Below are positions 55,716 to 64,000 of a DNA stretch of 64,000 nt, piece by piece. The notes under the pieces were generated by a model, which did not search any database, had not been told where the DNA came from, and was given only the letters and a program-made list of their open reading frames with translations. Numbering within the stretch: position 1 is the first letter of the stretch; every line of letters begins with the position of its first letter. The position numbers and the translations under genes were made by a program. Source of the DNA: Euonymus europaeus (lineage: Eukaryota; Streptophyta; Magnoliopsida; Celastrales; Celastraceae); the NCBI GenBank assembly GCA_963580455.1, contig OY756972.1:15391001-15455000 (forward strand). Reading direction: 5' to 3'.

Positions 55716-56293
55716 CGGCTTGGCGAATCATTGAAAATGAATTTTTTGAAAAATGCTCGGGATGACTAGGGCCATTCCCGGCTTGGCGAATCATTGAAAA
55801 TGAATTTTTTGAAAAATGCTCGGGATCACTAGGGCCATTCCCGGCTTGGCAGACATGTTGAAAGAGTTTTTTTTTTTGCAATTTTTAAATTAATATTATT
55901 TTGAATTATTGTATTTACACAAAGAAATTTACATGGGGACACTGTAGTTATCCCTGGGCTTGTCCGTGACATGGGCTGGACTTGGGTAAAAAATACATGA
56001 ACTGACACTGTAGAGTTCTTAGTTGGGCCTCTCCATATTCGTGACCACATTCAACAGTTGCTCCCACCTTTGTCGCCTGGCCTTCGACTGATGTTCATGA
56101 GTTGGTATTTTCTGAATACGGTCAGGTGGTGATGGTGGTGGTTTAAAAGCATATCGAGATGTTTCCACTAGTAATACAACTCGTGTCTGTGATGCTTTTC
56201 ACCTCTTGGCAGCAACGGTCATTTGGTTAATGCCTTTCTGCCAGTTATTTTTCTGCATAATGCTTACTGGATAAAATGGGGAGATTTTGCTTA
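55716..56293 (-). mobile_element. E5: ORF A end and tail of a Tat element
   Basis: ORF A C-terminus (56293-56019), then two full and one partial tail units (about 55755 and 55817; partial at 55716). It abuts the LTR start with no polypurine tract. Confidence 0.75.
56019..56293 (-). pseudogene. ORF A of E5, C-terminal fragment
   Basis: About 90 codons matching the end of ORF A (MQKNNWQKGINQM, then the basic/proline region, then ANMERPN-like end at TAA 56019) with frame damage. Truncated at 56293, where unrelated sequence begins. Confidence 0.7.
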
Positions 56294-56695
56294 AAATTTT
56301 ACAATTTACATAGTTTACGAGTCCAAGATGAGCTCATTTAAAACTTTAGTCCAGGTGAATAAAAAGCCCGAACACAACTCATTTGTTTTGTCTCTTATTT
56401 TTTATGTCCAATAAGTGAGTCATTTGAGCCCAAAGAAATAATGAGACCCGATGCAACTAAGACTAAAACACCATCTCAATTTAAGCTTAGCCCAATAAGC
56501 CGCAAGCTCCAAAAACCTTAGTCGATTACATAATTTTTTTAACAACACCAAAGCTCAATACATTGCCCTACTAATAGGTCTTACACTTAATATCAAAGGT
56601 TTCTTCCTCTTAGTTCCCTTATTTCACACACTCAGACTCAGATTTGCTCTATGAGCTTTTTTCTTATACATAACCTAAACCAAATGCAACTATTC
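56294..56695. other. No feature recognised
   Basis: About 400 bases of AT-rich sequence without frames or matches to the other repeats in the window. Confidence 0.4.
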
Positions 56696-57190
56696 TCAGG
56701 TTATACAGTGTTTGTCCTCAAACACTGGTTCTTCCTCTGATTCCTCCTCATAATCTTCCTCACGCTCCTCCGATTCTGTGACCTGACTTGCAAGAACTTC
56801 ATTCTCGTACCGCAGTCCCCGGTTCTCCTCCCTCATACGTACAACTTCACGTTGGAGTCTTTTAGTTTCCTGTTGTTGGATCGCCAAATTGCCACTTTCC
56901 CCGTAGTTGTAGCCTGGTATCTGTATACCAAAATCATTTCTTAGCTTATGAAGCATAAGTCGAGCACATTCTTCCTGAACTTCCAGTTCACCACCATTGA
57001 ACGTGGTCCATGCTTTAATCACGCATCCCAGGGCACCCAACTCAACGTTTGGGTTTCGTAAGGTAACCGTTGTTCTAACACATGAGGGTTCCCTTACGGT
57101 TTTGTATCGTGGAAAAGGCATCCCATGGTTGGAAGTAAACTCCTCTAGCACCTTTACTGAACAAGCTTGGCCGCGTCCTTCACTTGCCAT
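56696..57190 (-). CDS. Small protein resembling a dsRNA-binding domain plus coiled coil
   Basis: 164 aa from ATG 57190 (MASEGRGQACSVKVLEEF) to 56696. Residues ~11-85 follow the order of a double-stranded-RNA-binding domain: V.LEEFTSNHGMPFPRYKTV, then a TVTLRNPNV strand, then an alanine/leucine helix (EVQEECARLMLHKLRN). Residues ~105-140 are a coiled coil (QQQETKRLQREVVRMREEN) and the end is very acidic (EEREEDYEEESEEE). A consensus splice donor, AAG|GTAAGT, lies upstream on the same strand (GTAAGT at 57251-57246) with TATTTAAG before it, so the transcript may have a 5' exon. It may be a host gene, a gene fragment or part of an unknown element. The family call is by eye only. Confidence 0.5.
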   Translation of the reverse strand: MASEGRGQACSVKVLEEFTSNHGMPFPRYKTVREPSCVRTTVTLRNPNVELGALGCVIKAWTTFNGGELEVQEECARLMLHKLRNDFGIQIPGYNYGESGNLAIQQQETKRLQREVVRMREENRGLRYENEVLASQVTESEEREEDYEEESEEEPVFEDKHCIT

Positions 57191-57330
57191 TTTTTTCCAA
57201 GTTGTATAACTTGAGTAGAGAGAGAAATACTACTTGGTTTGTGTCACTTACCTTGGTTCCCTTTCTTAAATACAACTCGAATTCCATCATGTTACTTTCA
57301 ACTCTTACTACCCTATGAAACCTTGCATAG

Positions 57331-57463
57331 GACGTGTAACCCCCTAAAGGACCCCAATAAACTAGCCTTTTCAGCTACTCTATAATGTGTCACCCAGACG
57401 TGTAACCCCCTAAAGAACCCCAATAAACTAGCCTTCTTCAGCTACTCTATAATGTGTCACCCC
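57331..57463. repeat. 66-bp tandem duplication
   Basis: GACGTGTAACCCCCTAAAG... to ...AATGTGTCACCC occurs twice in a row (57331 and 57397) with two differences. Confidence 0.9.
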
Positions 57464-58529
57464 TTAGTTGTGGTGTTCTAAACGTCCATATAATTTCGCT
57501 TCACCCGAATCCTCTTTAGTTGTACTCCAAGATCTCCATTATCTCTGAAAGAATCCCAAAGAATCCGTCTGTCTTCCTTGAATCTTCAGTGTCAGTAATA
57601 ATTCTACTTTGTTATTATTAACTCACATGACAAGCTAGTCTATGCTATCGTTACTACTCTGTCACCTCGAAAGCCTCGGTAAATTCCATTAACTTCTAGA
57701 GATACTCTTTCTTTTTCATCATCCACAATTATTATCATTCAATTTACTAAGTAAATTTCTTGAATTTCCAATCTATTCCCCAAATAGTTATAGACTATTC
57801 ACCTTTAGCTCTAGAGCACACATCAATCACTGTCATATCTTATGCATTTAAATAAAATTTACCACTTTGATATTCAAGTACCCTTAGTGTCCAAACTTCT
57901 TACCAAGAATTTCATACTTAACCTTATAAATTCTCATATCTTAGATGTTGTTATAGAGTCACAACATCTAGTACATCCATCATTCTAAATACAATATCAT
58001 TCTTTTTTTTTGTAAACAAATCCTTATCCTTTTGATACACACCTTCCCTTTAAGGAAATTTTATTTTTCTAAATTTAACACACTTTTATCATCCACATGC
58101 AAATTTTCTTAAGGATACTAATCTTATTTCCAAAATTCCTTTCTTAATGGATTCTAACCAACGAGTTCATCATTCCACTAGCCAGTTAACTCTCAACTAT
58201 AATCTTTCGTCATGAAGTTTCCAAGACTCTAGACCTAACTCATCATCACATTCATCTTCTTTATGCAAGTGTCCACCCCGACGCCATCTCCTACCTCCTC
58301 ACATCATCTAGACATCCCCTTTCATAGAACATTAACTAGTCAAACAACTATTTTCGTAGTTATTCACGAACTCTAGGTACGAGTAATACGCCACCATCTA
58401 GCCTTAGATGCTTCGATGCAAACTAATGTTTGTTTCTCTCTTTTACCTCCATGTTTTTTATTTTCACAATCTCACTCTAATTTTCCCGAGTCAAACAATA
58501 CTCTCGCTCAACTATTAGAGATAGGAAAT
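57464..58529. other. No feature recognised
   Basis: About 1.07 kb, AT-rich. No reading frame or repeat that I recognise. It may be decayed interior of the gypsy element to its right. Confidence 0.35.
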
Positions 58530-59968
58530 ATACCTCCGATGAAATTTAACTGTTCCGGAGCTTCCTCATATCCCAAAGCAAATGCTCGAGTCTGAACCGT
58601 AGTCGGTTGCTGTTGCTGAATCGGTTGTGGTGGTCTACCACCTCGTCCTCTCCCTCTTGCAGGAACTGTAGAAGGCAGAGCTAGAACTGGTGCCGGAGGT
58701 GGTAATCCCGGTGCCTAAGACTGTGCCTACTGTGTAGTACCACCACCCTGTGGACATTCATTCCTCTTGTGCCCTATAAGATTACACCCATAACACTTCG
58801 GACCCGTGGTCCTGCATTGATCCTGCTTATGCCCTTCTTTACCACATCGAAAACATGTGATCTTCCCACCATGTGGCCTAGGCCCCTTTCCTCGGTCCCC
58901 TTTCTGATTGTGAGAGTCAGTTCTCTGTTTCTTTTGACTACCTCCACCTGTGGATGAAGAGGTCCATCCTTTCTAGGCGTCCCAATACTGTCGGGAGTTT
59001 CTCTTCTTCTGTTCAAACCTCAATGCCACATTCACTGTCTCAGCATAGGTCTGAACTCTGGTAGCAAGCACCATCTCACTCAAACTTGGAATCAATCCAT
59101 CACAATACCTTTCTGGCTTGCTCCCCTCATCCGGAGCAAACCTCCTACCATACTTGTATAGCTCCTCATACCTCTTGGTAGACTATGACATCGTCATGTC
59201 TGGTGTCTGTACAAACTCCAAATATTGTTTGGCCTGATCGGCTTGAAATTAATGTGGAACAAACCGCTCCATAAATAGTAATTCAAAAGAAGCCCACATC
59301 AGTTCATACTTTCTCGAGCCTAAAGAATTGCACCAATCGTAGGCATCACCTCTCAGATAATAAAACACTAGCTTCACCCTCTGGTCATCCCGTATGGCTA
59401 AAGTATCAAATCTTGCTCCAAGTTGATGCACCCATTCTTCAGCTTCTCGACCTTCCCCCTCTCCGAAAAAGTGGGAGGACTTGTCTTTCTCAACTGGTCA
59501 ACTTCATACATTTCCCTACCCAATCCTTGCATTGATCCTGTTTCAGTACCAGCTCATGAAGCCTGCCCCTCAGTATGAGCCTCAGGTGTTCTAGCAAGTT
59601 GGTTCATCACCGCTTGAGTCAGGTTTATCATGGCACTTGCCAATGCTTCTAGTGTCACTGGTTGACCACCCAAGATGATAGGAGCAACCTGCACTGCCGG
59701 AGGTGTCTCCACATGCACTGGAGCAACCCCTGGAGCCGTCTCCTGTCCCCTAGTCTGAATATCATCACCCTATTGTTGTTCTTCCAGCACTGTATCCTCC
59801 TCTCTGATCTCTGTACCCAACCCCGGTACTGATCCCTGTGTGCTAGGAGTGCGCATCACTCCCCTCCCACGACTTCGACCTCGGCCCCGAGGTCTATCAC
59901 CTCTTCCCCCATCCGTAGGGGTCTTAGTTGTAACTCTCGACGCTTACGTCGTCCTACGAGTGTCCATC
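58530..59968 (-). pseudogene. Ty3/gypsy gag, decayed
   Basis: Minus strand from about 59968 (MDTRRTT): an R/G-rich N-terminus, then the retrotransposon-gag domain (ARFDTLAIRDDQRVKLVFYY, LRGDAYDWCNSL, FMERFVPH), then two CCHC knuckles at about 58850-58755 (CFRCGKEGHKQDQC and CYGCNLIGHKRNEC). It ends in a proline/glutamine-rich tail (RGRGRGGRPPQPIQQQQP). In-frame stops occur near 59250, 59190, 58974, 58727 and elsewhere. Knuckle spacing and the initiator-Met primer site suggest a chromovirus-like gypsy element distinct from Athila and Tat. No pol follows. Confidence 0.8.
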
Positions 59969-60120
59969 TGTGCCACAACAAATAACACTATTGAATATAA
60001 AATGGATAACGAGGATTTAAGGAGAAAGAGTACGTACCGGATCTTCAAAGGTCGTGACATGGTCTGGAGACTACTAACATACAACTAGGACCCAACCCCA
60101 GATCCTACGTAGAGTCGTAA

Positions 60121-60136
60121 CCTCGCTCTGATACCA
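60121..60136 (-). other. Primer-binding site of the decayed gypsy element
   Basis: The minus strand TGGTATCAGAGCGAGG is a full match to the initiator tRNA-Met type site. It stands ~150 bases upstream of the gag start. Confidence 0.85.
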
Positions 60137-60765
60137 AATTCTAAAGCCCCGACCCGGGGGGGGGTGGGGGGGGGGGGGCGCTACTGGTTAAACCTAATTG
60201 AATATCTATAAGATATTAAATCTCCACATTATCACAAAAGATTTAATCTTAATTTCTCCAACTAAATCCGTAAATTTCTACCGAAATTTCGGCAGCATCT
60301 CCTTGTATATCGGAGAATGCCCACCTGAAATACGCAGCACATATTCAACAATAAATATGGCCTCCGGCCATCACATCACAAGCAATCAGAATCCTAGGTA
60401 GGGGCTCAGGCCATCTACAGCATGCATCCGCAATACATAATAAATCACAATCATCATACATGTATCAACATGTAATATAACAATAAGATTCACACACAGG
60501 TACATGAGTCCTATCACAAGGCACCCTCCTATCCGTACCATCCACACACCGTCAAGGTGCTCATAAACATAGTCAACATACACAATCTTCAATTCGTACA
60601 TAAAATATCAAATATAATAAATAAAATTAATTCTTTATTCTAAGCCATCCTAGTGTCTCCAGGTGGCACCATGTCAACTTTATGAGACAAAAGAAAGAAA
60701 TGGCATGTTAGGCATAATAAATTACATTTCAGTGAACTCCAAGTTTAGATATTCTACCATGTCAT
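60137..60765 (-). repeat. Probable 5' LTR remnant of the gypsy element, with poly-G
   Basis: By position this should be the LTR. Its end next to the primer site (...GGGCTTTAGAATT) lacks a clear CA, and I cannot place its start. It contains a run GGGGGGGGGTGGGGGGGGGGGGG at 60155-60178. Confidence 0.35.
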
Positions 60766-61079
60766 GATTCTTTATGATTCAAAAGAGGGTCGTAGGCAAT
60801 CCGTCGCTAATCGATAGTTTTCTTGTAGTGATCTGAATTGAAGAAAATAAAGACTTAGTTGCAAAAAAGATTAATAGTTTAGAAGAGTCATTGCATAAGA
60901 TGACTCAAGAGGCGTGAAATAACAAGAGAAGATCTGAGATGACAAAAGAAGAGTTCTCTAAAGCTATGCTGCAAGAAAGAGAAGAAATAAAAGAATTAAA
61001 ATGAGTGAGCAGAGAAGGATGCACCCATATGTCCATGATGAGAAGATGTATTGTGATGAGTAGGGACCTTTTCTTCTAT
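60766..61079 (+). other. Unrecognised sequence before the E7 tail
   Basis: A/G-rich, perhaps the distal interior of element E7. No frame or motif supported. Confidence 0.35.
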
Positions 61080-61368
61080 CCTTTTAGCCAGGCCAGGAAT
61101 GACTGTAGTGATCTCAAGCATTTTTCATTTAAAAACTATTTTTCAATTTATGTCGAGCCGGGAATAACTATAGTAATCCCGGACATTTTTCATTTAAAAA
61201 AATCTTTTCCAATTTCAACCAAGCCAGGAATGGTTGTAGTGATCCCGAGCGCTTTCAAAAAAAATAAAAAATAAAAACCTCTCATGTCTCAATTTTTTCG
61301 AATGAAATTCAGTCGACTACACCTTTGTCTACCTTTTATTTCAAAAATGACACACAAAGAGGGGTAGC
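61080..61368 (+). mobile_element. E7: tail of a Tat element
   Basis: Three diverged tail units (near 61088, 61152 and 61215; core GCCAGGCCAGGAATGAC..., GTCGAGCCGGGAATAAC..., ACCAAGCCAGGAATGGT...) followed by polypurine tract AAGAGGGGTAGC before the LTR start at 61369. Confidence 0.75.
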
Positions 61369-63280
61369 TGTAGTAACCAATTTTCATCCGAGATTGATTC
61401 AAAGAATAATAAAAAGGAGAAAGAGAGGGTAAAATAAAATAGTGGGTCATCGTGTTTATAGTGAATAAGAAGAGTGATGAGGTTACTTTTGTGGTTATAT
61501 TATGGTATCAACAATAATTTTGTTGATGATGTTGTACACTAGAAATATTTGAATCATTAATTATCTAGAATAATAAATAAACATCCAGCCCAAACTAAGG
61601 ACTCTAAGGCATGTTGTGATCTAGTATATGTGAGATATTAAGTAGAAAAGAGACACTTTTGTCTCGAGATATATATATATATATAGATAACCATAGCATG
61701 GGCATATATATATATCATATATATATGAGATATGTGGTCTATAATTGATTGCAATATTGAATACTCTCAGTAACTCGATGATCAAAATTAAATAAAATAA
61801 ATACTATAAGTTCGTATTTTTAGGATTAAATTAAGTCACATGCCATAAGTTGGTACTTTTAAGGGTCAAAATTCACTCAATACGATAAATTAATATTTCC
61901 TTTTTAAAATCCATAGCATAAATTGGTATTTTCTTTCAAAGATAAGTCTTTGCCAGACGTGTAATATTGACTCCGCACTTTTATCATTGAATTTTCCCAA
62001 TCTTAAGTCACAAACTTCTTAGATCACAAAAATACAAAACTTTATATTTTTAAAAGTCAAGGATTTCTCTACCCGTGACTTTTCAACTTCACGCGTGACT
62101 CTACACCTTACGGACCTGGGCCTAGCTCAATGAAACTTTCGAAGTACCTTCGAAAAACCTTGAAACCTACCACAGTGACACCGAAAGACGTATCCACCAG
62201 GTATGGAGGTCCGAATCTATCTGAGACATTTCTTCAAGATTTGGAAAGTCTATAGGGCCCTATGGAACTCCATACTTCCACACATAACCTATGAGATACC
62301 CGTAATCCTCGATGTAGCTACAATGCATGTTCATAATGTCATGCAAGAATACGTATATATATAAATATATACAACCTATACACATACATAACTACGTTAT
62401 GCATGTTCAAGATTAAGCTACATTCGATAGATGATCGAATATAGGTCAAGGTGTGCAATTTAATCAACAATCAAAAGGCTCATCTTTCCTAAGAAAAAAT
62501 TTAGGCAAGGATTCAAAGGAGTGACCAATGAAGAATAAAAACCGTTCTTTAGAGAATTGAAATGATATGATAGTAAAAGAGGGGTAAGAATCCCCACCTC
62601 CCCAAGAATTTTGGAGGCTTTTGTTGTGAAATGCATGTGATGGCCTTGGAATTAATTGCATCATTCCTGTATCACTATTGCATGATTTGGTTTTCATTGA
62701 GATGTTTTCCATTCATGGACAATTCTCTTTTATTTAATTGAGGGAGGTGGCTTGGTGTTTCTTCATGCCAATAATGGGGTTTTGTCTTGCATGGTCAAGT
62801 GTGACAATTGGCCTTTCTCTTTAAGGCTAATAATTGTGTTTTCATTGCTTTCCACGGTTTTGGTGGGATTTGGTGCTTGATCCTCGAATTTTTCTGAACG
62901 TGTATGGCTGACCATCCATACTGTAAGGGGTGGCCCTTAGTGTTGAAATTATTGATTCCAGCTCTTTTCATGGTTTGGAGATTTGAGATTTTTGGGATCT
63001 TTCTCAAAGTTTGATCGTACGTTTCGCTGGGGCACCATTATTTCAAAAATTCATGTTTTTAAATAATATCTTTAATTGGAGCATGGAGCAAAAATGGTTC
63101 GTATCATGTGGAACCTTTTTGTAGCTCTCATATTGTATCTTTTATTTTAACTCTATCGGAAAATGACTTTCCATAGAGATTGTTAATTTCCATGGGGGTA
63201 TGCCCCTCGTATGCTTTGTATTATCTATTTTTGGTTATATAAAATGGTGAATTATCAAAAAATGTCCGAGCATGAAGAAT
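61369..63280 (+). repeat. E7 3' LTR, start certain, end unresolved
   Basis: TGTAGTAACCAATTTTCATCCGAG shares its start with the E2 LTR. (TA)n runs lie at 61668-61730. I find no clear CA end or family end string; 63280 is only the limit set by the following pol fragment. Confidence 0.45.
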
Positions 63281-63289
63281 GCAAAGTGG

Positions 63290-63720
63290 AAATTCGATCT
63301 GATAATGATGCAAAGCGAAACCAGATGGCAGATGTTTTGGCCACTCTAGCAACCATGTTTGATATAGATCCTCATTTTGAGGTTTGAAGTTACCAAGATT
63401 GAGAAACGCAAGGTTCCAGTATATTGTTTGAATATAGCAAAAGAAACCATAAGAGGGCTTATAGGTTCCATTCTCTTGGATGTAGATGTCTTACCAAATG
63501 GAACACATAATTTGTATTTTTCCGATATGTTCACATAAAAGAAGCCAAACAGATTATGAAAGCGATACATGGTACTCATTCAATTGGGTATTTGAAAAGA
63601 AAAAAAAATCTGCTAGAATAAAAACACACATACTCTAGAAAAAAATTAGGGATGAAAAACAAAAATCCCAGTAGAGCGAAAACCCGAAAGGGCGTTCTAT
63701 GAAAAAATTAGGGATTGAAA
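63290..63720 (+). pseudogene. Tat pol fragment with post-pol motif
   Basis: NQMADVLATLATMFDIDPHF near 63318 matches the end of the second RNase H of the young pol. After a frameshift come KIEKRKVPVYCLNIA and a piece of the integrase zinc region (QIMKAIHGTHSIGY near 63552). The post-pol motif follows (63665-63712, AGAGCGAAAACCCGAAAGGG). The rest of integrase is deleted. Confidence 0.75.
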
Positions 63721-64000
63721 TTTGCAATGTCCTGACCCTGCTTCTGTATTGACTCTTTATGCTACTCATTCTCCATGGCCTTAGAGATTCGCAATTGTGA
63801 CCTCGTGCAATAGGGATGGTGTTATCCCTTTCTTTCCTGCCACTCTTTGATGATAGTATTGAGATACTTGTGAGTTGGCTAATATTTATATATGATTATA
63901 AATTTATGTGCATCTTACATAGCATTACATTTTGAAAAGATAATAGAAACAAAACATCGTTTCATTAAAGCAACTTGTACTACCACAATTGATTTTAATG
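63721..64000 (-). mobile_element. Possible further Tat fragment at window end
   Basis: 63880-63920 (TATGATTATAAATTTATGTGCATC) resembles the E1 and E3 leader (14126, 47941: CATGATTGTGAATTTATGT). The rest is unrecognised. Confidence 0.3.

Noticed and set aside
60121..60136. Part of a tRNA-Met gene
   Set aside because: Only the 16-base complement of the tRNA 3' end is present, next to gag, so it is a primer-binding site. No tRNA or rRNA gene was recognised anywhere in the window.

Overview
The window is plant nuclear DNA, probably heterochromatin of a large eudicot-type genome. It is AT-rich and built almost entirely of nested and rearranged LTR retrotransposons. I see no convincing ordinary host gene; the only candidate is a small double-stranded-RNA-binding-like ORF near 57 kb. 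The species cannot be named from the sequence.

Layout. (1) 1-3395, minus: 5' LTR and wrecked interior of a Sirevirus-like Ty1/copia element. It sits inside (2) 3396-9327, plus: the pol, 3' non-coding region and 3' LTR of an Athila-type Ty3/gypsy element. That element interrupts (3) E1, 9328-17026, minus, a non-autonomous Tat/Ogre-type element with its 5' LTR. (4) 17030-20252: a plus-strand LTR lying head-to-head with the E1 LTR. (5) E2, 20253-27673 continuing at 46283-46659, minus: a second, nearly complete non-autonomous Tat element. (6) 27674-46282, plus: a complete, very young 18.6-kb Tat/Ogre-type element inserted in E2, with LTRs that appear identical except for one base in a poly-G run and a GGGTC target duplication. 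(7) 46660-56293: fragments of the same Tat family in both orientations (E3, E4, E6, E5) and a truncated LTR, around a short promoter-like island. (8) 56696-60136, minus: the dsRBD-like ORF and a decayed Ty3/gypsy gag with its initiator-Met primer-binding site. (9) 61080-64000: tail, LTR start and pol crumbs of further Tat copies.

How it works together. The young element encodes, in order, a DUF7745-like coiled-coil protein, gag, protease with a G-patch, a 264-bp putative intron, RT / RNase H / second RNase H / integrase, and after pol an intact protein resembling the plant Transposase_32 domain (here ORF A). Gag and protease share one frame and are separated by a single TAG. E1-E4 share its primer-binding-site type, the end of pro, the intron region, the post-pol hairpins, ORF A and the tail repeats, but gag and nearly all of pol are gone. 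In E1 and E2 a second Transposase_32-like gene (ORF B) sits where pol was. This suggests a family of non-autonomous derivatives that could be mobilised by elements like the young one.

The most interesting signals are the post-pol ORF A, its partner ORF B in gag-pol-less copies, RNA hairpins repeated in the 5' and 3' untranslated regions, and a 33-base motif (GCCAAGCCGGGAATGGC...TAGTGATCCCG) arrayed before the polypurine tract of every copy and also inside the LTRs of the young one.
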